This document shows, one piece after another, positions 22,901-28,703 of a DNA stretch of 64,000 nucleotides. The stretch is taken from positions 266,268 through 330,267 of the forward strand of contig LSRX01000663.1 in the NCBI GenBank assembly GCA_001939145.1, in the 5' to 3' direction. The notes beneath the pieces are model-generated. The model did no database searches. It worked only from the letters and a program-made list of their open reading frames with translations, and was not told the DNA's origin. The first letter of the stretch is position 1. Each line of letters opens with the position of its first letter. The translations under genes were made by a program, and so were the position numbers. The stretch is from Symbiodinium microadriaticum. Taxonomy: Eukaryota; Sar; Dinophyceae; Suessiales; Symbiodiniaceae.

Positions 22901-25606
22901 CGGACCTCTAAGGAGGGACCCTCACATGAATAGATCTAATGCCGGGAGCACATGTGATCAGCTCCACTGCCACGAAGGGATAGCGAAAGCAGCGGGCACA
23001 CGGCGCCTCGGGAGGATTTCACGCAGGGTCTTGAAAAAAGGGCTCTAAACGTCGCGGATGTAGCGGTGGCGGATTTTGCGACGGGTAGGGTATAGGACTT
23101 ATGCTGAATTTAAACGTTGTATTTTTGTGCTAAGCTGGCGCCCAAATGCCCGCGTGGGCTCCTAAGCCCTAAACAAGAACTTACTTGTCCAGTATCCTAG
23201 GGGAAGCACATGCTAACCTTTGGGATTGTATATAGGGTTATGTATCGCTTTATGTACCCGACTACTAAGCTTTACCAAAAACCTAATTGAGCTCAGGGCC
23301 TCGGACTTGGAGCCTATGGTCTTGGGTTTAGGGTTAGGGCTCACGGTTTCGGGTTTAGGGTTCAGGGCTTTGGGGTAAGGGTTTAGGGTTAAGAGTTTAG
23401 GGCTAGGATTCAGGGCTTAGGGGTTAGGCGTTAGGGTTTAGGCTTCCGGCTCGGAGTTTCGGCTTTAATGTAGACAGCTGACTAACGGGGATCCTGATGT
23501 AGGGCCTCCGGAAAGAAAGGGGGCTTCATCAATCAGGGTCTACGTTGCGGCTTGGTTGTCGTCAAAAAGAACTGGTACTCCTCGCGCAAGAAGGCTGGCT
23601 CCAGAGCGGACAGCCTTTCTACTGTCAATCCCCATCAGGAACTAATGATCCCTCCGCGAAATGTCAAGAGGAGCAGTCATTGTATCCAGGGAGCCCAATA
23701 CCTCTTAATTAAGGAATATACCTTCAATCATAATATTAAGGTCCCTATAATTTAAGGTATATTCCTTAATTAAGGAGTATTCGGCTCTCTGGGAAGCCAC
23801 AATCGTTGCGGGAGCCCTCGCTCTGCAAACTCAAAGGCTTGTCTTGCCCTAACCCCCCAGGTACCTACTATATAGGGTACTAGAGCCCCTGGGGCCCTAT
23901 ATAGTAGGTACCTGGAGGGTTAGGGTTTGACTTCACGGGTAGCATTCCAGGCGGCATTCTGGGCTTGAGTGACGGGGTCAGAAGCTGACAATGCCTCCCT
24001 TACTCGGCTTGGAGCGCTGCCATCGCCTGTCCGGAGCAGGAGATTGTGGAATGGGGAGCGATGAGGGTCCATTTCCCTTGGAGTAATCAGCCTGATGTGC
24101 TGCGATTCAGCAACCATCATCAACGTCCAGTGGGTGTTCCTGACCCAAGGTGCAGCCATCGTCCATCTCCTGCGGCTGTCAGCTAATGAGATTCTGAAAT
24201 GGGGCGGATTTCCCCCTGATCTGACCAACACCGCCTCACCAGAGCTGGTAAGTAGAACTGGCACGCCGTATGTTAAAAGGTCGTACCCAGAGAGCCCAAT
24301 AACCCCTATTTAAGGAATATACCTTAAGTCATAATATTAAGGGCCCTATAATTTAAGGTATATTCCTTAATTCAGGGCTATTGGGCTCTCTGGGTAACCG
24401 TTCCATGGATCGTTGCTGCAGGTGCGACTGGAATGGTGTATCTGTTGCACAGTTGCTGCGAACTGGGTCCAACCTGCTGCAGTGTGTTGCTCATTAGGCT
24501 CCAGCATCGCCGCGAACGCGACCCAATACCTAAATGCGACCTCACCACACTCTAGACCAGCAGGACCTCTGCCTTCGGAGATTTCATGAAATTGAAAGGC
24601 CTCCCGCAAACCATCCTACAAACCCCTTGGAACTCTTATGCCAAGCACCTCGGGTTCGATCCGTGTCTCACCCCTTGACCAGGCGTTCATGCGATGGCGT
24701 GCATGATCGGGTGGGGATTTTAAGCCCCTCAAATGGATCAGACTCCCCATACGCGGAGATGCTTGGACCGACAAGGTCCACAAACCTTACCCTTGCCTTA
24801 AGACCACCGTCACCTTTCTACTTAACTTAACCATGCATGCAAATCACTTGCGAAAGCCGCAAACAACCCCAAAACCACTGAACCCTGAACCCCTAAATCC
24901 CTAAGGCAATGCGACACTTCAACACATAGGCCCGGTGCATCTGCTGCTGGCTCCAGGGTGATGAACTGCATAAGTGCCTCTTGTTTAGGTTTTAGGGTTT
25001 AGGGTTTAGGGTTTAGGGGGGGGGACGGGGGCCGGGGTGTGGATTTAGGCCTGCTACAAGTCTGACTAATCTGACTGGGGCTTTGGGTGCTCCTTCTATA
25101 TGGTTACCGTAGTTGTATCGCGGAACCCTAAGGGATAGTATTACTGCTTGTATTGAATCTGAAGAACCTGATGGTCAACAAGTGCATCCGCTGAACGCAT
25201 CTGTTACGAACCAGCAAGCCCCCAACCATGTATGTCATCCGTATGTCGGAAGTGAGCGAGCCCTCATCTTTGCGCTGAGGGCTCTGACATGATGCGGTTG
25301 ATGGTGAAAATCCTGCATTGCCCATAATAAGGAATATACCATAATTCCCATAGTTTGGGGTCCTTAAGGTAATGCAGGATTTATATTTATATCAATTGCT
25401 TGCACATGCTAGAACAACCTCTGAGAAGTCCGGCAGCCCACGAAGCCTAAAACGTCTTTGCTCAGAACCGGCAAGGGTTGAGAAACCTGAGGTAAACCAC
25501 GAGGTTGATGCTTGCACTAAGTAGGGTGTGGGGGTTCTTTAAGGGGTCTATAAGGGCCACTATGGTCCTGCTGTCGCTGCCGCTGCTGCCTCTGATGTTC
25601 TTGATC

Positions 25607-25642
<36 letters not shown>

Positions 25643-27553
25643 GTTCTCATCATCATGACGGCTCAAATCTGTTGACGGTCTCGGCTCCGGAACTTCCGAA
25701 CAGAAGAAGAGGTTGTCGTAGGTGTAAACGGGCCGAGAAACCTACATACTGAGGTCTACTGCCCAAACTCGAAAACCGAAAACCCTCAGCGTAAACGATC
25801 GCGCATCCGCCTGGATTGCATCTGGCTCGGACAGCCTCGCCACCAGGCGAGGGTTGCCGGTCTTAAACTCCTGCCGGACTAAGGTGTGGCGATTCGAGAC
25901 GCGAGGTCCCTAAACCCTAAACCCCTAAAGCCTAAACCCTACGTGGGGTTTCTGCTCTTCTGTGGGACCCTGCTAGAAAAAACCCTGGCTTCCACAGAAA
26001 CAGGATCGAAAAGAACACACTAAGCAAGCGAACCTCCCAAACCGGAAAGGCATAAACATCAACCAGTCCAGCTACTTTTCAGGGTTGAATGCCCGATGTT
26101 TGGCCATACGATTTGGGAGATTGAGTTTCACATCCCAACGATGGCAACCTCGAAGCACAAGAAAAATAACTGCCATGGTTTAGGGTTTAGGCTTTCGGGG
26201 CTTAAGAGAAAAATCGCCTGCCATGCGCGGAAGCAAAATCCGCCAATGCAAACTGGACAGGTCGGGGAACTCGCATGCTTATGGATAGTTTTAGGGTTTA
26301 GGGATTGTAGTATGGCTTAGGGCTTAGGGTTTAGAATAGGGCTTAGGGTTTAGGACTTAGGGATTATAATATGGCTCAAGGTTTGGGGTTTATAGTTGGG
26401 CTTAGGGTTCAGGGTTTAGGGTTTATAATATAGGGCTTAGGGTTTAGGGTTTAGGGGTACGTAATTACATAGTTGTCGAAATCAAAATTAAGGTCTCCTT
26501 TAAAAATTTAAGTTCCCAAATGCTAGGGTGCCGTATTAAGAGTAGAATTTACATAGAGCTCCCCAAAAGGACCATGATTTTGACAATTGCCCATATAGTG
26601 GCAGCTAGTGACCGCATGCGATGAACAAGCGTACAGGGCTTAGCTGTAAACTAGTAAAGCAGGGGGTCCAAATACACGGAATTAGGTCCCAAAAGACCAT
26701 TCCAATCATGGTTTGGGGGACCTAATTCCATAATAGTAGTATATATGGACCCTCTTAGTAACCGGCAGACATCCTACACCACCGTTGTAAGCCGGAAGAA
26801 CGGTGTTCATAAAGCTCAGGATATACAGCCAATGCTGACCATGCTCACGAAAGCCTTAACCTAATCCTAAACATCCCCAAACGCGGCTTAACCCTTAGCA
26901 GACTATCATTCCTTAATCTAAACCCTAAACATCCCCAAAGGCTTAACCCTTAACAGACGATCATGTCCATGAGCCCAGACAGTCCTGGATGACATCCTCC
27001 TCATCGAGAAGTCCCTGCAGCAGGGGCCGAAACTGGTTCTCAAGCCCTGAATTCCTCGACACTACGACCTAAAATGCTAGAACCATGCAGAACATCTTAC
27101 AAAACCACAGCGCGGTGTCTTTTACATCTATCCCTCAACCTTCGCAGACCCGGCTCATAGTTGCGACAGTATGCAGAGTCGCCCGGAGACTGCCATTGAC
27201 TGTGAAAGTCTTTGAGGCTAACTAAGCCTGAGGTTTTGGGTTTAGGGTTTTAGGGTTTGAGGTTTAGGGTTTTAGGGTTATAAAATTTAGGGTTTATAGG
27301 GCTTAGGGTCATTGGGGTTTTTGGGGTTTAGGGTTTTAGGGTTTAGTGCTTTAGGGTTTAGGGGTTAAGGTTTAGGGTCTAGGGTTGAGCGGTTTAGGGT
27401 TTGGGGTTTAGGGCCTCGCAAGGTGGGACGAAGGATCGCCGGGTGCCATGACTACGACACACGCGACTCTCGAACTCCTCGCTAAATCAATGCGCACAGC
27501 AGCATTTCCTACACGCGTCGACTGCGCTTTGCCGAGATTTTGCGCTTCCAGAA
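4421..27553 (-). CDS. SAPS-domain protein gene (Sit4/PP6 phosphatase regulatory subunit-like), many small exons
   Basis: Overview entry; exons are listed separately. SAPS proteins are helical-repeat regulatory subunits that bind Sit4/PP6-type phosphatase catalytic subunits in the cytosol and nucleus. Read on the minus strand, small open segments with GT/AG borders carry the family's landmarks in the right order: the LLDEEDVIQ block, the [11 protein letters not shown] block (family pattern YPxxAxEIlTs), a LLxxFL block followed by NPVLAGYF, a VLEYLRQRG block, [21 protein letters not shown], a [11 protein letters not shown] block, and C-terminal blocks KLYFKQAPF and KGSHSV...ELP. This order over 20 kb is what convinces me; each segment alone could be chance. 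Most adjacent phases agree. Known weak joints: 19008 to 18662, 12291 to 11926 (no landmark), 11381 to 10887, and the tail below 5873. The start codon is not located; the FWK exon may be exon 2. No search or transcript was available. Confidence 0.6.
4566..4642 (-). CDS. Candidate exon ([17 protein letters not shown])
   Basis: 25 codons plus two bases; acceptor CTTCAAAG, donor CA|GTAGTT. Reads [20 protein letters not shown] and ends LQTNLQ. Phase 0 entry and phase 2 exit agree with both neighbours. Function not recognised. Confidence 0.4.
4820..4841 (-). CDS. Candidate micro-exon (IRQEVMH)
   Basis: 22 bases between CTGCCAG and a good donor CAT|GTAAGC. It adds IRQEVMH in phase with 5873 above and 4642 below. 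No family landmark, so it may be past the conserved SAPS part. Confidence 0.3.
5041..5560. repeat. Imperfect triplet-rich tract
   Basis: About 500 bases of ATT/ATC/ACT-type triplets, open in several frames on both strands (Ile- or Asn-rich), which is what triplet sequence gives without coding. Similar tracts at 9650-9950, 21470-21770 and 22720-22870. Confidence 0.85.
5677..5783. mobile_element. Imperfect inverted-repeat element
   Basis: GAGTCCCTGGGGCTCCAA and TTGGAGCCCTAGGGAGTC arms with a GTACTATTTAAAGACTTTAG centre. Single copy in the window. Confidence 0.7.
5873..5980 (-). CDS. SAPS gene exon ([18 protein letters not shown])
   Basis: One base, 35 codons, two bases; acceptor AAACCCAG, donor AGG|GTTTAA. 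It reads [19 protein letters not shown], then [15 protein letters not shown]. This matches the C-terminal SAPS block IANxIVxxxxKGxNSxxVxxLxxxLP. Entry phase agrees with the exon above. Confidence 0.6.
6858..6951 (-). CDS. SAPS gene exon (basic linker, then DPFVFGVPG)
   Basis: Two bases, 30 codons, two bases. A basic/serine stretch ([15 protein letters not shown]) leads into RDPFVFGVP, where the family has R(K/x)GYMGHL. Acceptor GGGTTTTAG, donor GG|GTTTGC. The exact length agrees with entry phase 1 and exit phase 2. Confidence 0.5.
7100..7159 (-). CDS. SAPS gene exon ([11 protein letters not shown])
   Basis: Two bases, 19 codons, one base; acceptor GGGCAG inside a TTTAGGG-like tract, donor G|GTGCGTAG. 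It reads [19 protein letters not shown], matching the family's LVxHLLxECDLVxRIL block. Phases agree on both sides. Confidence 0.55.
7335..7432. mobile_element. Family C/D inverted-repeat element
   Basis: 98 bp with TACCCATAGGCTCCATTG and CAATGGAGCCTATGGGTA arms; links families C and D. A decayed relative ends at about 33937. Confidence 0.8.
8163..8218 (-). CDS. SAPS gene candidate exon ([14 protein letters not shown])
   Basis: One base, 18 codons, one base; acceptor GCATTAAG, donor CTG|GTTGCC. Reads [18 protein letters not shown]. Entry phase 2 and exit phase 1 match both neighbours. Two other frames are also open, so the call rests mainly on phase. Confidence 0.4.
8383..8580. repeat. CTAT / CCAT tetranucleotide microsatellite
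   Basis: Mixed (CTAT), (CTGT), (CCAT) and (CCGT) units in the SAPS gene intron between 9155 and 8218. A decayed relative covers 29615-29960. Confidence 0.95.
9155..9234 (-). CDS. SAPS gene exon ([14 protein letters not shown])
   Basis: 26 codons plus two bases; acceptor AGCCTTAG, donor GCG|GTGTAGG. Joined to the previous exon it reads [20 protein letters not shown], matching FxNNxLHxxVExxIxxIL of the family. Exit phase 2 agrees with the next exon. Confidence 0.55.
9482..9517 (-). CDS. SAPS gene exon ([12 protein letters not shown])
   Basis: Twelve codons after an excellent acceptor (GTTTGCTCTGCCAG), donor [21 protein letters not shown] matches the SAPS landmark DLFFxYPxNN. Phase 0 on both sides, in agreement with both neighbours. 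Confidence 0.55.
10006..10106. mobile_element. Family G element (GGAGGTTTCCGAAAATAGGG arms)
   Basis: 101 bp inverted repeat with core GGATCCTTATTATAAGGACC. Copies also at 33191-33290, 41761-41872 and 49893-49995. Here it is followed by a C-run and an A-run (10124-10161). Confidence 0.85.
10124..10161. repeat. C-run followed by A-run
   Basis: About 15 C then 23 A directly after a Family G element. Could be a decayed poly(A) tail of a retroposed sequence or a simple homopolymer. Confidence 0.8.
10454..10533 (-). CDS. SAPS gene candidate exon ([14 protein letters not shown])
   Basis: Two bases plus 26 codons ending ..CPETFM at donor ATG|GTAATG, phase 0, which joins directly to KLYFKQAPF. It contains [15 protein letters not shown] and occupies the family position ..ELxxxGxxxxxLDLFF. 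A second frame of the same segment ([13 protein letters not shown]) is also open. Confidence 0.4.
10679..10776 (-). CDS. Candidate exon in the SAPS C-terminal half
   Basis: 98 bases, acceptor GAAGTTCAG, donor CAG|GTTACC. Two frames stay open. One reads [16 protein letters not shown] and leaves phase 1, which the next exon needs. The other reads [15 protein letters not shown], closer to the family's PPLGxxRLxxVxLL block, but leaves phase 2. Coding is likely; the frame is unresolved. Confidence 0.4.
10847..10887 (-). CDS. Candidate exon ([13 protein letters not shown])
   Basis: 41 bases between GATTCAG and GTCAGAAG. In phase 0 it reads [14 protein letters not shown] and passes phase 2 to the next exon. 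In phase 1 (which 11381 would deliver) it reads [15 protein letters not shown] cannot decide between the frames. Confidence 0.3.
11216..11375. repeat. CCCTAAA cluster
   Basis: Runs of CCCTAAACCCTAAATCCTAAGCC, degenerate heptamers, no coding signal. Confidence 0.85.
11381..11453 (-). CDS. SAPS gene exon ([16 protein letters not shown])
   Basis: 24 codons plus one base; acceptor GATCAG, donor A|GTACCG. It reads [20 protein letters not shown] and fits the family segment PExxxxxLxxLxxLLxxP that precedes the PPLG block. Exit phase 1 does not match the frame I prefer for the next exon. Confidence 0.45.
11678..11713 (-). CDS. Candidate exon ([12 protein letters not shown])
   Basis: Twelve codons after CCTTTCTAG, ending at ACC|GTCTTG, phase 0/0. 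The open frame continues a little further (VLCLLKP) before a stop, so the donor is uncertain. It could correspond to the family's VxxxLxVLLxLLxP helix. Confidence 0.35.
11746..11777 (-). CDS. Candidate short exon ([10 protein letters not shown])
   Basis: 32 bases between a pyrimidine-rich acceptor (CCCCCAG) and donor AAG|GTGTAA. Two bases plus ten codons, [10 protein letters not shown], exit phase 0. Supported only by borders and by phase with its neighbours. Confidence 0.3.
11830..11926 (-). CDS. Candidate exon ([13 protein letters not shown]), variable region of the SAPS gene
   Basis: 32 codons plus one base, acceptor GCTTCGCAG, donor A|GTCCCT. Reads [20 protein letters not shown] and ends Pro-rich. 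No clear family landmark, but this stretch of SAPS proteins is variable. Phase agrees with 12348 above (phase 0) and 11777 below. A competing 37-base exon at complement(12048..12084), reading [12 protein letters not shown], is possible. Confidence 0.35.
11939..12033. mobile_element. Family B inverted-repeat element
   Basis: 95 bp copy in a SAPS gene intron, same ends and CACCCTTATAAAAGGAC core as the copy at 3904. Confidence 0.8.
12291..12348 (-). CDS. SAPS gene exon ([15 protein letters not shown])
   Basis: One base plus 19 codons. Joined to the previous exon it gives [18 protein letters not shown], matching the family's HSNAxxxLCDIIRLSRE. Acceptor GAACATTCAG. Donor ATG|GTTTGG (phase 0) or, 16 bases further in the same frame, GTTTATG (end 12275). 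Confidence 0.6.
13355..13394 (-). CDS. SAPS gene short exon ([12 protein letters not shown])
   Basis: Two bases, 12 codons, two bases between GATTCAG and GTTTGG. Acidic linker [12 protein letters not shown] sits where SAPS proteins have a variable loop before HxNAxxxLCDII. Phases agree with the exons on either side. Confidence 0.5.
14335..14446 (-). CDS. Possible exon or chance frame inside a SAPS-gene intron
   Basis: Open frame [20 protein letters not shown], then [11 protein letters not shown] before GTAGTT. Looks protein-like, but it lies between two SAPS exons (14858 and 13394) whose phases already match without it. Either an alternative exon or chance. Confidence 0.15.
14858..14934 (-). 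CDS. SAPS gene exon ([12 protein letters not shown])
   Basis: One base, 25 codons, one base. It reads [20 protein letters not shown], then EKWQE. It aligns with the family block VxxWLxExxLVxxLLExL. Acceptor CCAAG, donor G|GTTCAG. Entry phase 2 and exit phase 1 match its neighbours. Confidence 0.6.
15451..15566. mobile_element. Family E element (ACCCTTAAATGTAGTACC arms)
   Basis: About 116 bp with arms TTACCCAGACCCTTAAATG / CATTTAAGGGTCTAGGTAG. A second, almost identical copy lies at 20393-20507. Confidence 0.85.
15725..16620. other. Unique 900-bp block inside a SAPS gene intron
   Basis: Unusual for this window: almost no TTTAGGG sequence and no inverted-repeat element. Frames are open on both strands (up to about 165 codons), none recognisable. 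Within it AAAAGGTCTCACAATCAAAG (from 16198) recurs in diverged form at 16283. Perhaps a fragment of a different transposon. A similar 700-bp block is at 6010-6700. Confidence 0.5.
16741..16985. repeat. GTAT / GTCT tetranucleotide microsatellite
   Basis: (GCAT)n and (GCTT)n, then (GTAT)n, (GTCT)n and (GTAT)n over about 245 bases, inside the SAPS gene intron 14935-17433. Any frame through it is an artefact. Confidence 0.95.
17434..17490 (-). CDS. SAPS gene exon ([15 protein letters not shown])
   Basis: One base, 18 codons, two bases. It reads [18 protein letters not shown], matching the SAPS block SAxMDLLLRLLxCxE. Acceptor ACCTTCGAAG, donor GTCTAC. Phases agree on both sides; the intron that follows (to 14935) is about 2.5 kb and carries a large microsatellite. 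Confidence 0.65.
17823..17896 (-). CDS. SAPS gene exon ([14 protein letters not shown])
   Basis: 24 codons plus two bases. It reads [20 protein letters not shown], the family's amphipathic block (..LVSFLxKxxxFxxLLLxHI). Acceptor GTGGAG|GTCCTGG; alternative upstream acceptors in the same frame extend to the edge of an inverted-repeat element whose end supplies CTGGGCAG at about 17932. Donor GAGGCT|GTCACC, phase 2, agrees with the next exon. Confidence 0.65.
17936..18047. mobile_element. Family A element beside a SAPS exon
   Basis: 112 bp, flanked by CTG on both sides (possible short target duplication). On the minus strand its end plus the flank gives CTCTCTGGGCAG, an alternative acceptor for the VLEYLRQRG exon. 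Confidence 0.85.
18594..18662 (-). CDS. SAPS gene exon with NPVLAGYF motif
   Basis: 23 codons after a strong acceptor (GTTTCTCCGCAG). It begins [17 protein letters not shown], which matches the SAPS signature NPxLAxYFxKVxxxLM. Ends ..HQKE with donor GAG|GTCGGG, phase 0. The same hexamer GAGGTC recurs at the start of the next exon, as a target-site duplication would leave around an inserted intron. Confidence 0.7.
18701..18794. mobile_element. Family D element (CCATAGGCCCCTAAGTAGTTCC arms)
   Basis: 94 bp inverted repeat. Other copies: 22475-22567, 27753-27883 (internal partial duplication) and 38133-38239. This copy starts 38 bases upstream (minus sense) of the NPVLAGYF exon. Confidence 0.85.
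19008..19050 (-). CDS. SAPS gene exon ([14 protein letters not shown])
   Basis: Follows the [11 protein letters not shown] exon in phase 0 (acceptor TGCAGAG). It reads [14 protein letters not shown], the family's LLxxLFSFL block that precedes N(P/S)xLAGYF. Donor A|GTGAGG leaves phase 1, but the next exon takes phase 0. An 11-base micro-exon at complement(18846..18856), with AG before and GTAGCA after, would reconcile the phases; that is speculative. Confidence 0.6.
19387..19496. mobile_element. Family A inverted-repeat element
   Basis: 110 bp, flanked by TT/TT. Lies in the SAPS gene intron between 19050 and 22926. Confidence 0.85.
20393..20507. mobile_element. Family E inverted-repeat element
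   Basis: 115 bp; interior GGTTGCCTTAGTTTCTTATT identical to the copy at 15451. Confidence 0.85.
20592..20700. mobile_element. Family C inverted-repeat element
   Basis: 109 bp, nearly the same sequence as 2922-3027 including the TTAACCAGTCTTATATTAAGG interior, so a recent relative. Confidence 0.85.
21093..21187. repeat. CCCTAAA/CCCTAAAA cluster
   Basis: Alternating 7- and 8-base units (CCCTAAA, CCCTAAAA). Confidence 0.85.
21344..21448. mobile_element. Perfect-arm inverted-repeat element, single copy here
   Basis: 35-base arms match without a mismatch (CTAAGGGTCCATGTACCC.. and its complement) around a 35-base centre. Not seen elsewhere in the window. Confidence 0.85.
22475..22567. mobile_element. 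Family D inverted-repeat element
   Basis: 93 bp, arms ACCCATAGGCCCCTAAGTAG / CTGCTGAGGGGCCTATGGGT. Confidence 0.85.
22926..23006 (-). CDS. SAPS gene exon with [12 protein letters not shown] motif
   Basis: 27 codons, phase 0 to phase 0, with acceptor CTCCCGAG and donor CAT|GTGAGG. It contains [17 protein letters not shown], matching the conserved SAPS motif YPxxAxEIxTxxxxxI near residue 100 of the family. Together with [10 protein letters not shown] this is the clearest identity evidence for the gene. Confidence 0.65.
23686..23793. mobile_element. Family A inverted-repeat element
   Basis: 108 bp with one degenerate end. A second element family starts about 50 bp further on, at 23847. Confidence 0.8.
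23847..23925. mobile_element. Family F element (CCCTAACCCCCCAGGTACCTAC arms)
   Basis: 79 bp near-perfect palindrome: CCCAGGTACCTACTATATAG / CTATATAGTAGGTACCTGG. Other copies: 28631-28703, 50878-50954, 55864-55943. Confidence 0.85.
24286..24394. mobile_element. Family A element with TA target duplication
   Basis: 109 bp flanked by TA on both sides. Removing the element and one TA joins two minus-strand open frames in the same reading frame (see findings). Confidence 0.85.
24672..24791 (-). CDS. SAPS gene candidate exon ([15 protein letters not shown])
   Basis: One base, 39 codons, two bases; open throughout, reading [12 protein letters not shown] and further. The position fits the family segment after the NxKLIxFL block (..LVxYIxxxP..). 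Donor GGG|GTGAG is strong but leaves phase 2, whereas the next landmark exon at 23006 takes phase 0; a weaker donor CTG|GTCAAG would give phase 0. A further exon-like stretch at 24400-24534 could also lie between them. Confidence 0.4.
25299..25395. mobile_element. Family H element (TTGATGATATAAATCCTGCATTACC arms)
   Basis: Arms TGATGGTGAAAATCCTGCATT and AATGCAGGATTTATATTTATA around a TAAGGAATATACC core. Other copies: 3644-3789 (split by telomere-like repeat), 38482-38570, 41605-41704, 52406-52506. Confidence 0.8.
25797..25878 (-). CDS. SAPS gene exon ([15 protein letters not shown])
   Basis: Two bases complete a codon, then 26 codons and two bases. It reads [19 protein letters not shown], matching the family's IQECKxxNxxLIxFLxxP block that directly follows LLDEED. 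Acceptor ACACCTTAG, donor GTTTAC. Entry phase 1 agrees with the exon above. Confidence 0.6.
26284..26456. repeat. TTTAGGG cluster
   Basis: Opposite orientation to the preceding clusters; includes GGCTTAGGGTTTAGG and TATAATATGGCT variants. Confidence 0.85.
26981..27038 (-). CDS. SAPS gene exon with [10 protein letters not shown] motif
   Basis: Reads [19 protein letters not shown]. The LLDEEDVIQ(E/D) block is a hallmark of the N terminus of SAPS-domain proteins. Acceptor CTTGAG (an alternative TTTTAG acceptor would start at 27068 in the same frame); donor at GTCTGG leaves phase 1, which the next exon takes up. This is one of the most recognisable segments in the window. Confidence 0.6.
27515..27553 (-). 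CDS. SAPS gene, N-terminal exon ([13 protein letters not shown])
   Basis: Thirteen codons between a GGGTCAG acceptor and a GTGTAGG donor, phase 0 at both ends. SAPS proteins typically begin with a Phe-Trp-Lys/Arg motif, which this segment shows. No ATG is in frame directly upstream, so the start codon is probably in an earlier exon that I did not find. The next exon down accepts phase 0. Confidence 0.4.
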
Positions 27554-27752
27554 CTGACCCGGACGCTCTAGGGCACAGTACCTGGGTGAAGGTTGCTGTG
27601 GAGACACAGATAAAATAAAGTCACGAGGCTGGCAGGTGAAGAAAGCCAGGAAAAACCAGAAAGATTCGGAGACCGGGCAGCAGCGGTGGCTTCTATGTCA
27701 GCGAAGCCGACGAAAGAGGCCGGAAGCGGGACGCCCACAACACAAGCAGTGC

Positions 27753-27883
27753 ACCCATAGGCCCCTAAGTAGTTCCTTTTGGATTCTAGATAGAAACCAT
27801 AAAAGAGGATTACCTTATAGGATTCTAAATATAAACCATAAAAAGGGACCATAAAAAGGAACTGCTTAGGGGCCTATGGCTAG
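27753..27883. mobile_element. Family D element with internal duplication
   Basis: 131 bp; the ATTCTAxATAxAAACCATAAAA segment of the core occurs twice, making it longer than other copies. Confidence 0.8.
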
Positions 27884-27966
27884 ACAAGGAATCTGCAAGC
27901 CACGGGCTCATGTGGGGCCTAGGGGAATGTAGGGCTGCAGATTTCTCAGATGTGAAATTTGAAAGA

Positions 27967-28076
27967 CCCAGAGAGCCCAATACCCCTTGATTTAAGGAAT
28001 ATACCTGAAATTACAGGGGCCTTAATCTTATGATTTAAGGTATATTCCGTAATTAAGGGGTATTGGGCTCTCTGGG
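27967..28076. mobile_element. Family A inverted-repeat element
   Basis: 110 bp flanked by GA/GA. Lies upstream of the first SAPS exon found. Confidence 0.85.
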
Positions 28077-28630
28077 GATGCCCATGCAGAGTCTAGCAAA
28101 GCGTGAAGCCCTGGAGGTCTACGAAAATATGAAGTAGGGAAGGGTCAAGTCTGCAGGATGCAGTAACGTAGTACAGAAGGGTCGCCCAAAAGGTGAAGTA
28201 CAGAAGTCTGTAATTCTCCGCCCCTTGGCTAAGAAACCCTGAAGCCTGCAAAAATCTTCGGAGTCGCACTCAATGGCGCCGTTGTTGCTGCAACAACAAT
28301 AACACGAACTACCGCTACTGCATGGCAAATGGCAGCACCTATGACCGTATTCAGAACTACATGTACAGGCAGCCACAACAGCACCAGTGGTCATCGCACA
28401 GAAACAAAACAATCATCAAAGTCCTCAGCCAATGGCCAATTCAGCAAAGAAGCCGCAAACCTGATGTCGTAGGGAGTAAAACAAACTTAACGCACTGGAG
28501 CTCCTAGTACAACAGGCAGGAAAAAGCAAGAGCCGTATAGTTCATGAGAAGGATTCCACTATTTGGGTTTCGCGCTGAGTCCTCCGAGCCCTGTAGGATT
28601 CTTGAACCTTATGAAATGACTTCCGCATCA

Positions 28631-28703
28631 CCCTAACCCCCCAGGTACCTACTATATAGGGTACTAGAGCCCTCTTATATAGTAGATACCCGGGGGGTTA
28701 GGG
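28631..28703. mobile_element. Family F inverted-repeat element
   Basis: 73 bp copy with a slightly shortened centre. Confidence 0.85.

Noticed and set aside
23550..24270. Apparent internal protein repeat, GVPVLF and GVPVLL, with differences mainly at third codon positions
   Set aside because: The lower segment (about 23552-23635) is also open in another frame ([11 protein letters not shown]), the similarity covers only 18 bases, and both lie between SAPS exons that need neither.
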